Assembly: GCF_022234545.1 (NCBI RefSeq)
Contig: NZ_JAIEUI010000021.1
Span: forward strand, 1-64,000
Length of the DNA stretch: 64,000 nucleotides
Source: Paenibacillus piscarius
GTDB lineage: Bacteria; Bacillota; Bacilli; Paenibacillales; Paenibacillaceae
Direction of reading: 5' to 3'
Position numbers and translations under genes: made by a program. Positions 51,378 through 59,770 of the stretch are shown piece by piece. The notes beneath the pieces were generated by a model that did not search any database, had not been told where the DNA came from, and worked only from the letters and a program-made list of their open reading frames with translations. Positions within the stretch are counted from its first letter, which is position 1, and every line of letters begins with the position of its first letter.

Positions 51378-53393
51378 ATTAGCTGGTTACAGGATTTATA
51401 CAACTCACAGAAGAAGGAGCCGGTCAAAGACATCGAGACCGCCCTGATCAATGCTATCTTCCGCCTGTACGACCGCTTCCCCAGACTCGGACTCACCGCG
51501 CGGACCGGCCAGCAGGATATGTCCCTGGATATTGCAGACGCTTACATCCATGGCCGCAATGCGATGATTGAAGCCGGTGTCGGCATCGGCAAATCCTTCG
51601 CCTATCTCATCCCCGGCCTGCTGATCAACCAGCTCTCCCGGCAGCCGGTCATCATCGCCACCTCCTCTATCCAGCTCTCGGAGCAGATTCATCGGGACCT
51701 GCGGTTCATCGGCAGCCGGCTTGGCTTCTCTATGGTCCGCTCGGTGGTCGGTAAAGGGATGGGGCAATATGCCTGCCGGCTCCGGGCAGTGGAGCTGCCC
51801 CGGCCGGAGGCCTCCGCCTCCCCTCTTACGGCACTCGCTGAGCGGATTATACATGGAGAGATTAACGAGCGGGCCGATCTGAAGAGCGGAGTCAGTGACG
51901 CCCTCTGGTCAAACGTGTGTGTCAACGATTGCCGGTTCGAGTTTTGCCACTATCGTAGCACCTGCTCCTTCTATGAGATGAGAGCGAAGATTAACGCCGG
52001 AACCGCTGAGATGGACTTCATCATCGTGAACCAGGATCTGCTGATCCGCGATCTGATCAAGAAGAAGGAAGGGACCAAGGGCCTGATCTCAGACCGGCCT
52101 GCGCTAATCGTCATCGATGAAGCGCATAATCTGGAGGCCAAGGTCAGGGATGCCCAGACGCTGGAGTTCACCTTAAGAGGAACCTGCCGCGCGCTGGAGG
52201 ATGCGGTGCAGCTTCTGGTCAGGCAATCCGCTGACCGCACTCTGATGTCCTCCCTGCAATTGGTCACTAGATGTCTTCGCGGGGTGTTCAGACAGGTCGA
52301 AGATGACCTGCGCCAGAACGCCAAGCAGGACAATGACCGGATTAAAGTCTCCGAGATTACAGGAGTGCCGCTGGAGCGGGCCGTGCAGATTTTGCAGGAA
52401 TTCCGCCTCAGTCTTGCGGTGCTGGTGTCCCGGCGTGAGCGGGAGATCGACAATGCCTATGAAGCCGTCGGCGGCATGATTCACCTCTTCCAGGTGCTTG
52501 CCGGGACAGAACAGCGCTATCTGCTCTGGGCCAGCAGCCCCCGGGGAGAAGCGGCCGTCAGCATTTGCCCCAAGGGGATCAGCCAGTTCCTGAAGCACAG
52601 CCTGTTCAATGGCAAAACCCCGGTCATCCTCACCTCGGCCACGCTGTGCCAGACCGGGGAGACGCTGGAGGAGCAATACGCGTACCTGACACAATCGCTT
52701 GGTTACCGGGGAGAATATATGGAGCGTCAGGCGTCCCCGTTTGATTATAATCACCACACGATGATGTACATTTCCAGGAATGTGCCCTACTATACTCCGG
52801 GTAACCGGGAAGCTTATCTGGAGGCGGCGTACAAGGAGCTGCTGCGGCTGTGCAATGTAACGGACGGGCGGGTTTTGGTGCTTTTTTCGGCTAAGGAGGA
52901 TATGAAGTACGTTCATAAGAGGTTAAGTGCGGAGAAGCTGGACTGGGCGCTGCATATGCAGCGGGAAGGCTCGTCCCAGGACGGGATCATCGCTGAATTC
53001 CGGAAGAGCAAGGGGGTGCTGCTGAGTACCGGCGTCTTCTGGGAGGGCGTGAATATTGAAGGCTCCGACCTGTCGCAGCTGATCGTATTCCGGCTGCCGT
53101 TCCCGGTTCCCGCTGATCCGGTCTATGAGTACAAGGCGTCCAAGGCGGGAGATGCGATGCAGGAGGTATTCGTGCCGGACATGCTGCTGCGCCTGCGGCA
53201 AGGCACCGGACGCCTGATCCGCAGCGAGACGGACCTGGGCATTGTCAGCATCCTCGACTCCCGCCTGTCCGCCGGAGCACGCAACCATTACCGGGAGCAG
53301 GTGCTTGCCGCGCTGCCGTTCCGCAAGGTAACCGAGGATTTCGGGGTGCTGGAGCAGTTCGTGCGGGAGAAAGGGATACATCGTAAGGGATAG
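51378..53393 (+). CDS. DinG-like superfamily 2 ATP-dependent DNA helicase (apparent ATT start)
   Basis: About 671 aa. The Q-like motif ARTGQQDM precedes Walker A EAGVGIGKS; DEAH box VIDEAHNLE, then motif VI-like LRQGTGRLIRSETD at the end. Four Cys in the second part (VCVNDCRFEFCHYRSTC) fit the iron-sulfur domain of XPD/DinG helicases. The first ATG in frame (51519) falls inside the Q motif, so the true start lies upstream. The upstream frame has no ATG, GTG or TTG; ATT at 51378, 8 bases after AAGGGG, is the best candidate. The C-terminus ends just before a 51-bp hairpin array. Confidence 0.85.
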   Translation: MSWLQDLYNSQKKEPVKDIETALINAIFRLYDRFPRLGLTARTGQQDMSLDIADAYIHGRNAMIEAGVGIGKSFAYLIPGLLINQLSRQPVIIATSSIQLSEQIHRDLRFIGSRLGFSMVRSVVGKGMGQYACRLRAVELPRPEASASPLTALAERIIHGEINERADLKSGVSDALWSNVCVNDCRFEFCHYRSTCSFYEMRAKINAGTAEMDFIIVNQDLLIRDLIKKKEGTKGLISDRPALIVIDEAHNLEAKVRDAQTLEFTLRGTCRALEDAVQLLVRQSADRTLMSSLQLVTRCLRGVFRQVEDDLRQNAKQDNDRIKVSEITGVPLERAVQILQEFRLSLAVLVSRREREIDNAYEAVGGMIHLFQVLAGTEQRYLLWASSPRGEAAVSICPKGISQFLKHSLFNGKTPVILTSATLCQTGETLEEQYAYLTQSLGYRGEYMERQASPFDYNHHTMMYISRNVPYYTPGNREAYLEAAYKELLRLCNVTDGRVLVLFSAKEDMKYVHKRLSAEKLDWALHMQREGSSQDGIIAEFRKSKGVLLSTGVFWEGVNIEGSDLSQLIVFRLPFPVPADPVYEYKASKAGDAMQEVFVPDMLLRLRQGTGRLIRSETDLGIVSILDSRLSAGARNHYREQVLAALPFRKVTEDFGVLEQFVREKGIHRKG

Positions 53394-53396
53394 CGG

Positions 53397-53600
53397 GTGG
53401 TTTTATACACCCCATTGCCGCCCAGCGCCCACTTTTGGCGAATTCGAGTGCATTTATACACCACATTTATGCCCAAAACCCGCCAACACCAGATTCAAGT
53501 GTATTTATACACCTTATCCTAGCCCAGCGCTCAATTTCGGCGAATTCTGGTGTATTTATGCACCTTATTCCCACCCAACGCCCGCTTCCCCCGCCGTAAC
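53397..53600. repeat. 51-bp tandem hairpin array 2 (4 copies, GTGTAT/ATACAC type)
   Basis: Units start at 53397, 53448, 53499 and 53550, exactly 51 bp apart. Each has a near-palindrome such as GTGTATTTATACAC, then a spacer including GCCCA..CGCCCACTTTTGGCGAATTC. The same period, the same ATTTAT centre and a similar GGCG spacer occur in array 1, but the stem arms differ. The array starts 4 bp after the helicase stop codon. Confidence 0.88.
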
Positions 53601-53604
53601 CATA

Positions 53605-54672
53605 CTACCAGCTCATCAGCCTCCGAATCTCAGCCGTCAGCTTGTCTGCCGCTTTGCGGTGAGTCGCCTGGGACGGATGATAATCGACGGCGTAGCCGTC
53701 TGCCTCCAGTTGCACCTCAAATCTCATAGTGCTGATCCTGCTGTCGCCGGTTTCCCGGGAATAACGGGCCACCGCTTGCTCCAGATGAGGATACAGTCTA
53801 TCTCCCATGATCCCCAGTGTGCATAGAATCGTAGAATCGGGGTTGTTCCGTCTGACTTTTTTCAGAAAAGCTACATAGTTCTCAGCATAATCCGCCTGCT
53901 TCGCGGGGTCATCCTTGGTGTAAGAATCATCGTTCGTGCCCAGATTAATCACTATCAGCTCCGGGGTGAATCTGCTGAACTCCCAAGGCACTTCTTGGGG
54001 CAGCAGGCGGCCGCCGAATTTTCCTTCCGACTTGCCTACCTTCTCATAATAGTCTGGCAGCAGATGCGTGGTCAGCTTCTGGTCGTTCTCCGTATAGCCG
54101 GTAATAATTCCGTAGCCGCTGTAACATACCATGCTGTAATCTGCTCCAAGCTGCTCTGCGGTCAGATACGCATAGGCCTTCGTTACATCCTCAGTAGCCG
54201 TGGAAAAAGAATGCAGCGCCTCCTCATCATCCACGCCATAGCCGCAGGTGATCGAATCGCCGATAAATTCAATGGTATGTACTTGGGGTGGGGTGGGCTG
54301 AATGCCATCAGCAGCATCTACGGCAATCTCCCGGATGCCCACCGTGGACATCGCTGCCTCCGAGAGCTTCATCACTCTGACCGTAACTAGTTGCTCTGTC
54401 TCGCTCTCAAACACAGTATAGCTGCGGAACTCCTGGTCCACCTGATCATCAATTACCCGCCGGCCGTTCACACTGATCCCGATCCGGGCCAGATTATTGC
54501 CGGTCACAGCGATATCATCACCCTCCAGGGTGATCCGGGCCGCGCGGCCGTAGAACGAGAACTCTACCCCGCTCCCCGAAAGAGCCAGCCACAGCACATC
54601 GTTGAATGAGTGGGTCCGCCCGATGATTTTGACATGGTTCTCTGTTGGTTTGTACACTTGCATGGTAGACAT
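53605..54672 (-). CDS. SGNH/GDSL hydrolase (CE2-like esterase)
   Basis: A 355-aa hydrolase with an N-terminal beta-sandwich (about 1-115) and an SGNH domain. The Ser is in FIGDSITCGYGVD (about 130), Gly/Asn in VINLGTNDDS (about 235), and the Asp-His pair in DYHPSQATHRKAADKL (about 330-345). This layout is that of CE2 acetyl esterases that deacetylate xylan or other hemicellulose. No signal peptide is evident, so it may act on imported oligosaccharides. ATG 54672 follows AGAAGGAT. Confidence 0.85.
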   Translation of the reverse strand: MSTMQVYKPTENHVKIIGRTHSFNDVLWLALSGSGVEFSFYGRAARITLEGDDIAVTGNNLARIGISVNGRRVIDDQVDQEFRSYTVFESETEQLVTVRVMKLSEAAMSTVGIREIAVDAADGIQPTPPQVHTIEFIGDSITCGYGVDDEEALHSFSTATEDVTKAYAYLTAEQLGADYSMVCYSGYGIITGYTENDQKLTTHLLPDYYEKVGKSEGKFGGRLLPQEVPWEFSRFTPELIVINLGTNDDSYTKDDPAKQADYAENYVAFLKKVRRNNPDSTILCTLGIMGDRLYPHLEQAVARYSRETGDSRISTMRFEVQLEADGYAVDYHPSQATHRKAADKLTAEIRRLMSW

Positions 54673-54814
54673 ACCTGCACCATCCTTCTCTGATTCTATC
54701 TGTACAGTAACAAAGGTACTCTTAATTATCAATGAAGATTAGTGCCAAGTCAGGTATGATAAAAATACATGCGGTGAGCAACAGCTATACCGTCCCTGAG
54801 ATAAGGAGGACACT

Positions 54815-55696
54815 ATGGACATTCCCAGAGGAACCTACGGCTTCCGCTTTGCCGAAGACAAGGAGCTGCAGCTATGCGTCTTATTTGCAGCCGGATATGA
54901 TGCGGTCTCTGATCCCGCTTACCGCTGGGACGGTCTGGAGCGCAGCGATGGCCCGCTGCTGCTGTTCCAGTACACCCTTTCCGGTGAGGGGGTATTTGAG
55001 TCGGAGAACCGAACCTACCGTGTCCGGGCGGGGCAGGCGCTCTTGGCGGAGATTCCCGGGCCGCACCGGTATTACTATCCGGCGGATGCAAGTGAGCCGT
55101 GGGAGTTCCTGTTCCTGCTGCTGCGTCCGAAGCTGATCCTGCCCCACTGGCGCAAATTCCTGCGCGAAGCAGGAGAGGTCCCGCATTTGCCCGCAGACTG
55201 TGCCCCCGTCCGGCTGGCGCGGATGATTGTGATGGACGCCGGTGCGGGCAGAATCTCCGATCCGCTTATCGCCTCGTCCAGCGTCTACCAGTTCGTGACC
55301 GAGCTGGCCAGAATGCAGGCAGCCACACTGCAGAACAGGGACAATTGGTCAGAGAGTATCAGGCGGGCAGCCGAATTCATCGAGCAGCATTATTCGCGGA
55401 TGATCAGCATGGACCAGCTGTCCGAGCATGTCTCCCTGTCCAAATATCATCTCATCCGCCGCTTCTCGGCCAGCACCGGCCTGACGCCCGGAGCTTACCT
55501 GACCCGGGTGCGCACAGAGAAGGCCATGGAGCTGCTGCGGGGGACCGGCTTAAGCATTGAAGCGATTGCTGAGCAGGTCGGCTACTCCAGCGGAAGCTAT
55601 TTCATTAAGGCCTTCCGCAGCCTCACCGGTCTGACGCCGGGCGAATTCCGCAGCGGGGATGAGAGTCTGACCTACCGCCGCCTCTTTTTCGATTAA
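54815..55696 (+). CDS. AraC family transcriptional regulator
   Basis: A 293-aa regulator with an N-terminal cupin-like sensing domain (about 1-160) and a C-terminal double helix-turn-helix (about 190-288, SMDQLSEHVSLSKYHLIRRFSASTGLTPG and EQVGYSSGSYFIKAFRSLTGLTPGEFR). The ATG follows AAGGAGG. It lies 110 bp upstream of the alpha-galactosidase gene and is transcribed in the same direction, so it probably activates it. Confidence 0.92.
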   Translation: MDIPRGTYGFRFAEDKELQLCVLFAAGYDAVSDPAYRWDGLERSDGPLLLFQYTLSGEGVFESENRTYRVRAGQALLAEIPGPHRYYYPADASEPWEFLFLLLRPKLILPHWRKFLREAGEVPHLPADCAPVRLARMIVMDAGAGRISDPLIASSSVYQFVTELARMQAATLQNRDNWSESIRRAAEFIEQHYSRMISMDQLSEHVSLSKYHLIRRFSASTGLTPGAYLTRVRTEKAMELLRGTGLSIEAIAEQVGYSSGSYFIKAFRSLTGLTPGEFRSGDESLTYRRLFFD

Positions 55697-55806
55697 GCGC
55701 AATATAGTGCTATTTCACTCGTAAGATTACTATAGATATTAGGATTCTCCTTGATTATGATGAACATGACAAGAGCAATCATCTATTCGCCAAAGGAGAT
55801 TATACA

Positions 55807-57087
55807 ATGAATCATAAGCTTGCAGCACCCACCCCGCCGCTGGGCTGGAACAGCTGGGATTGCTACGGCGCAGCCGTAACGGAAGCGGAAATCCGCGGCA
55901 ATGCAGAATATATGGCTGAGCATCTCAAAGACTTCGGCTGGAGCTACATTACCGTTGATATTCAGTGGTATGAGCCTGGTGCCGTGTCCTCCCTGTATCG
56001 CCCCTTCGTCCCGCTCGTCATGGATGAATACTCCAGGCTGATGCCTGCCGAGAACCGCTTCCCTTCCGCAGCCGGCGGACAGGGCTTCAAGCCGCTGGCC
56101 GATTATGTGCACAGCCTGGGACTGAAGTTCGGCATTCATATTATGCGCGGCATTCCGCGCCAGGCCGCCCATGCAGGCACCGCTATTCTAGGTACGGCGG
56201 CAACTGCCCGCGAGATCGCGCACACGGCCTCCATCTGTCCGTGGAATACGGATATGTACGGTGTCGATGCTTCCAAGGATGGCGCGCAGGCCTACTATAA
56301 TTCACTCTTTGAACTGTACGCGCAGTGGGGCGTCGATCTGGTCAAGGTGGATGACATCGCTGCTTCCAGGCTGCACGACACCCATCAGCCGGAGATTGCC
56401 CTGATCTCGGCGGCGATCGAGAACTGCGGCCGCCCGATGGTCCTGAGTCTCTCCCCCGGACCCGCTCCGGTGGAATACAAAGAGCATTTCATTCAGCACG
56501 CCAACATGTGGCGCATCACTGATGACTTCTGGGACCGCTGGGAGCTGCTGCTGGACATGTTCAGCCGCTGCCGCAGCTGGCAGGGCGTCCCGCAGTCCGG
56601 CTCCTGGCCGGATTGCGACATGCTGCCGCTCGGCCATATCGGCGTACGCTCCGTCGATGGCGGCGGAGATGACCGCTGGACCCGCTTCACCCGGGACGAG
56701 CAGCTGACGATGATGTCGCTGTGGAGCATTTTCCGCTCACCACTCATCTTCGGCGGCGAGCTGCGCGACAACGACGACTGGACCCTGTCGCTGCTCACCA
56801 ACCGTGAGGTGCTGCGGATGCAGCGCGAGAGCCATAGTGCCAGAGAAGCCCTCTACAGGGATGACCTGATCGTCTGGACCGCCGCTCACGATGATGGCAC
56901 CCGTTATGCAGCCGTCTTTAACATTGGCAGCAGCCCTTTGCCGGTTGACCTGAGCCTCGAAGAGATCGGCCTCGGCGGCGTGACCGCAGGCACGGAGCTG
57001 TGGAGCCAGACGCCTGCTGAACTGAACTCCGGCTCACTTCAGACCACTATACCTGCGCATGGGGTGCGGTTGTATAGCATTAAATAG
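55807..57087 (+). CDS. Glycoside hydrolase family 27 alpha-galactosidase
   Basis: A 426-aa (beta/alpha)8 enzyme that releases terminal alpha-galactose from oligosaccharides such as melibiose or galactomannan fragments. PPLGWNSWDCYG (about 8-19) and VDLVKVDDIA (about 178-187) carry the family motif with the nucleophile Asp; the acid/base Asp stands in SGSWPDCDMLPLG (about 262-274). A C-terminal beta domain follows. There is no signal peptide, so it is intracellular. ATG follows AAAGGAG. It ends with a terminator at 57101-57141. Confidence 0.93.
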   Translation: MNHKLAAPTPPLGWNSWDCYGAAVTEAEIRGNAEYMAEHLKDFGWSYITVDIQWYEPGAVSSLYRPFVPLVMDEYSRLMPAENRFPSAAGGQGFKPLADYVHSLGLKFGIHIMRGIPRQAAHAGTAILGTAATAREIAHTASICPWNTDMYGVDASKDGAQAYYNSLFELYAQWGVDLVKVDDIAASRLHDTHQPEIALISAAIENCGRPMVLSLSPGPAPVEYKEHFIQHANMWRITDDFWDRWELLLDMFSRCRSWQGVPQSGSWPDCDMLPLGHIGVRSVDGGGDDRWTRFTRDEQLTMMSLWSIFRSPLIFGGELRDNDDWTLSLLTNREVLRMQRESHSAREALYRDDLIVWTAAHDDGTRYAAVFNIGSSPLPVDLSLEEIGLGGVTAGTELWSQTPAELNSGSLQTTIPAHGVRLYSIK

Positions 57088-57100
57088 TAGAAAATAATAG

Positions 57101-57141
57101 AAAGCCGGGAGTTCCAGACAAACTGGATTCCCGGCTTTTAT
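57101..57141 (+). terminator. Rho-independent terminator after the alpha-galactosidase gene
   Basis: Arms GCCGGGA..TCCAG and CTGGA.TCCCGGC followed by TTTTATT. Confidence 0.85.
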
Positions 57142-57248
57142 TCCCTCTCCGCATGGTTCACCCGCCCCGCCTGCGGTTATCGTTACATAGAAAGGCTGTC
57201 CCAGACACATCCTAAGACAGAGACTGCACTTAGAAGGGAGATTTACAG

Positions 57249-57455
57249 ATGATGGATGAGAAGAAAGCTCCGCTCGACGGACGCACGGCAGGTGTCCACC
57301 CGATCCCGGAAGGCGAATCCAGTCCGGCGGATGGCCAATCCGAAACAGACAAGCTGGATGAGATCGTAGGCGCTGTAATGGGGAATGACCCGGAGGTAGC
57401 GGCTCCCGGCCTTGAAGCTGACCCCGATCAAGAGAAGGACCGCAAGAATCCATAG
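57249..57455 (+). CDS. Small acidic hypothetical protein
   Basis: A 68-aa hydrophilic, Pro/Glu/Asp-rich protein (MMDEKKAPLDGRTAG; ends EKDRKNP) with no membrane segment or motif. AAGGGAG lies upstream of ATG 57249. It is monocistronic between the galactosidase terminator and the 57479-57515 terminator. Probably disordered; function unknown. Confidence 0.7.
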   Translation: MMDEKKAPLDGRTAGVHPIPEGESSPADGQSETDKLDEIVGAVMGNDPEVAAPGLEADPDQEKDRKNP

Positions 57456-57478
57456 CTTCACGGCAGGGCTGTACACAG

Positions 57479-57515
57479 ACTGGGGCGGATAAGAGTATCT
57501 CTTATCCGCCCCAGT
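57479..57515. terminator. Bidirectional terminator closing the natural-product operon
   Basis: Perfect stem ACTGGGGCGGATAAGAG / CTCTTATCCGCCCCAGT with a three-base loop between two convergent stop codons (57455 and 57539), flanked by A/T-rich sequence on both sides. Confidence 0.85.
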
Positions 57516-57538
57516 TATATTATATATGCTGATCCCCT

Positions 57539-58513
57539 TTATTCCTCCAGTTCCTCGCCACACCCCGCACTCAGCGCTTCGCGGTAGAATAACGAGCCGA
57601 TGGCAATGTCGAACGCAGCCATGCCCATGGGATTGAACATCACCGCTTCATGTGCCGGGAACTTCGCCAGCCCGTTGCTGCAGACGACGTCAACTATGGA
57701 TACAGTGTCTTCCTTCTTCAGACCTCTATGTGTAGACATGTGTTCAATATCCGTATTGGCCCGGCAGACTTCATCCCAGTCATCCACAACAATTGCAGAG
57801 GTATAATCGAGAATATCCGGCGTGAAATCGCGGAGAGATACGTTCAGCAGCAGACTCCGCTCTCTGGGCTTTCGGTTGATGTAGCCGGAGCTGGAGATCG
57901 TGCAGGTAAGGAACAGATTTGCCCCTTCGTAGGCTTCTTCCCAGGAACCAACACACTGCACCCTCGCATTCAATCCATCAGGGATATGCTGCAGGACATC
58001 AGGGTTCTGGTCAAAAATCCGGAGCCCGCCCAGCCGGTCCCCCAGAAGCTGAGTCAGCATCGACAGATGCAGTTGCCCGATCGGCCCGAAGCCGACCATG
58101 CCTGCAATGATCTTATCTGTCCAAGGGTGCACCTTCTCATATTCCTGAATCATCAGGCCGCTGACCGAAGCGGTTCGGATGCCGGAGATCAGCGGACTGT
58201 TGATCATAGCCAGAGGCTTCCCGCTCCCGGAATCATTCAGTATCGTAACCGAATGGGCACGGGGAATCTGCCGGGCATGGTTGCCCGGAAAGCTGGCAAT
58301 CCACTTGATGCCCGCCATACCGATCTCTCCGCCCACATAGGCAGGCATGGCAATAATCCGGCTGCTGGGATCTTGCTCGAATAGCAGGTAGGGCTTGATC
58401 GGCTGGGAGAATTCATGCGCTGCCATCACATGAACTGTTCTCCGTATCGTCTCAATACAGAGGTTCCAGGGAAGATCCAGATGCTCCAGATGTTCAGTGT
58501 TCAAATATAACAT
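57539..58513 (-). CDS. SbnB-like ornithine-cyclodeaminase-family dehydrogenase
   Basis: A 324-aa NAD-dependent enzyme of the ornithine cyclodeaminase/mu-crystallin fold. The Rossmann block is GMVGFGPIGQLHLSML (about 140-155); conserved INSPLISGIRTASVSG and AGIKWIASFPGNH precede it. It is closest in pattern to SbnB, which oxidises N-(2-amino-2-carboxyethyl)-glutamate to release 2,3-diaminopropionate in staphyloferrin B synthesis. No SbnA homologue is visible; it may lie beyond 64000. The ATG follows GAGGAGG. It is the last gene of the operon. Confidence 0.85.
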   Translation of the reverse strand: MLYLNTEHLEHLDLPWNLCIETIRRTVHVMAAHEFSQPIKPYLLFEQDPSSRIIAMPAYVGGEIGMAGIKWIASFPGNHARQIPRAHSVTILNDSGSGKPLAMINSPLISGIRTASVSGLMIQEYEKVHPWTDKIIAGMVGFGPIGQLHLSMLTQLLGDRLGGLRIFDQNPDVLQHIPDGLNARVQCVGSWEEAYEGANLFLTCTISSSGYINRKPRERSLLLNVSLRDFTPDILDYTSAIVVDDWDEVCRANTDIEHMSTHRGLKKEDTVSIVDVVCSNGLAKFPAHEAVMFNPMGMAAFDIAIGSLFYREALSAGCGEELEE

Positions 58514-58528
58514 AGTCGTCCAGCCTCC

Positions 58529-59770
58529 TCAGCTTATTGGTTTCGCTTTGATGTGCAAACCGATACGCTCCTCTATATCGCTGCATTTCTGCTTAGCCTG
58601 CTCTGCATCGTCCCCTCCGGCAATCACCCGCCCAATCCAGTCAAAATTAGACCGCGGATAGGATATTTCACGTCCGGGAGTAACAAAGTTCGCTCTCAGA
58701 ATATCTGTCCTTTCCTCTAATTCCTGCAGCCCGGTAACTTCGAGCAGCCAGCCGTCAACCGGTGAACAGAATTCCCGTGAGGCAGCTCCGCGTGATTCAC
58801 TCGGCGTCAAGTCCGGCATCTCCCCCATGTGCATACGCAGCACTTCCCGGGCCAGGTCAATACCCGTTGCATATTTAATCATTTCCGGGACAGGCCCGCC
58901 CACCATCCGGGGATTGAATTCAATAATCTTGGGTCCTTGCGGAGTCAGGGCAACCTCCGTATGCGTCGGGCCAAAATCAACCCCAAGCGCACGCAGTCCT
59001 TGCCGGACTATCTCCACTACCTCTGCCTCATTGCTCAATTGGACCGGAAAGCTGGCGCCAGTCTCTACAAAATAGGGAAAGCCGATCAGCCGGCGGTCTG
59101 TAATGCCGATCAGGTGATTCTCCCCTTGATAAGTGACCATCTCGACACTGACTAAAGGCCCGGCTGCGTATTCCTCTATGAGCACATCTGCGCTTCCATA
59201 GAGATTCCGCCCGTAATCCCGGTTGTTCAGATAACTGTCATAGGCCTGCCGCAGCTCTGGCTCATTATTCACGAAGACCACCCCCATACTCATGGCCCCG
59301 TCACATGGCTTAAAGATGCAGGGATAACCGATAGCCTGCGCATGTCTGAGCGCTTCCTCCATGCTGGCTGCCAGCAGCGAAGCAGGAACCGGAACACCGT
59401 GCTGAATACAGATTTCCCGCGATTTATATTTATTCCGGGCATTCTTGGCAGCCTGCGGATGCAGAGCCGGCACTCCAATGGCATAAGCAGCAGCAGTTGC
59501 CTGAGACACATAGAACTCTGCAAAAGACATGACACCCATCAGCGGATAGACCTCATGATAAGCGGTGACAAACTCAACGACCGCTGCTTCATTGAAGGTA
59601 TCCACCTGATGGATGTGATCTACCAGATGCAGGGGGTGAGTGTCCAGCGGCCGGCCCTTCAGGTAATGCTGGATATTCTGGGTCAGCAAAGTGACTGTAT
59701 ATCCCATCTCCTTGCAGGCCTGGATTCCTGCGATAGACTCATTGCTCTCAACTAACAACAGGTGCTTCAT
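58529..59770 (-). CDS. ATP-grasp carboxylate-amine ligase 2
   Basis: A 413-aa ATP-grasp protein. A pre-ATP-grasp domain (about 1-110) is followed by the ATP-binding subdomain (GYPCIFKPCDGAMSMGV, about 158-174; IEEYAAGPLVSVEMV) and the metal-binding EFNPRMVGGPVPEM (about 300-313). The enzymes ligate an amino acid to another amine with acylphosphate intermediates, as in BacD, DdaF or carnosine synthase. The ATG at 59770 follows AAGGAGG; the frame upstream of it is inside the previous gene. It lies 15 bp before the sbnB-like gene. Confidence 0.86.
   Translation of the reverse strand: MKHLLLVESNESIAGIQACKEMGYTVTLLTQNIQHYLKGRPLDTHPLHLVDHIHQVDTFNEAAVVEFVTAYHEVYPLMGVMSFAEFYVSQATAAAYAIGVPALHPQAAKNARNKYKSREICIQHGVPVPASLLAASMEEALRHAQAIGYPCIFKPCDGAMSMGVVFVNNEPELRQAYDSYLNNRDYGRNLYGSADVLIEEYAAGPLVSVEMVTYQGENHLIGITDRRLIGFPYFVETGASFPVQLSNEAEVVEIVRQGLRALGVDFGPTHTEVALTPQGPKIIEFNPRMVGGPVPEMIKYATGIDLAREVLRMHMGEMPDLTPSESRGAASREFCSPVDGWLLEVTGLQELEERTDILRANFVTPGREISYPRSNFDWIGRVIAGGDDAEQAKQKCSDIEERIGLHIKAKPIS

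Noticed and set aside
58514..59770. Reading the ATP-grasp proteins as carbamoyl-phosphate synthase or biotin carboxylase
   Set aside because: They are single-domain, about 410 aa, and lack the partner domains of those enzymes; the gene context fits small-molecule ligases better.
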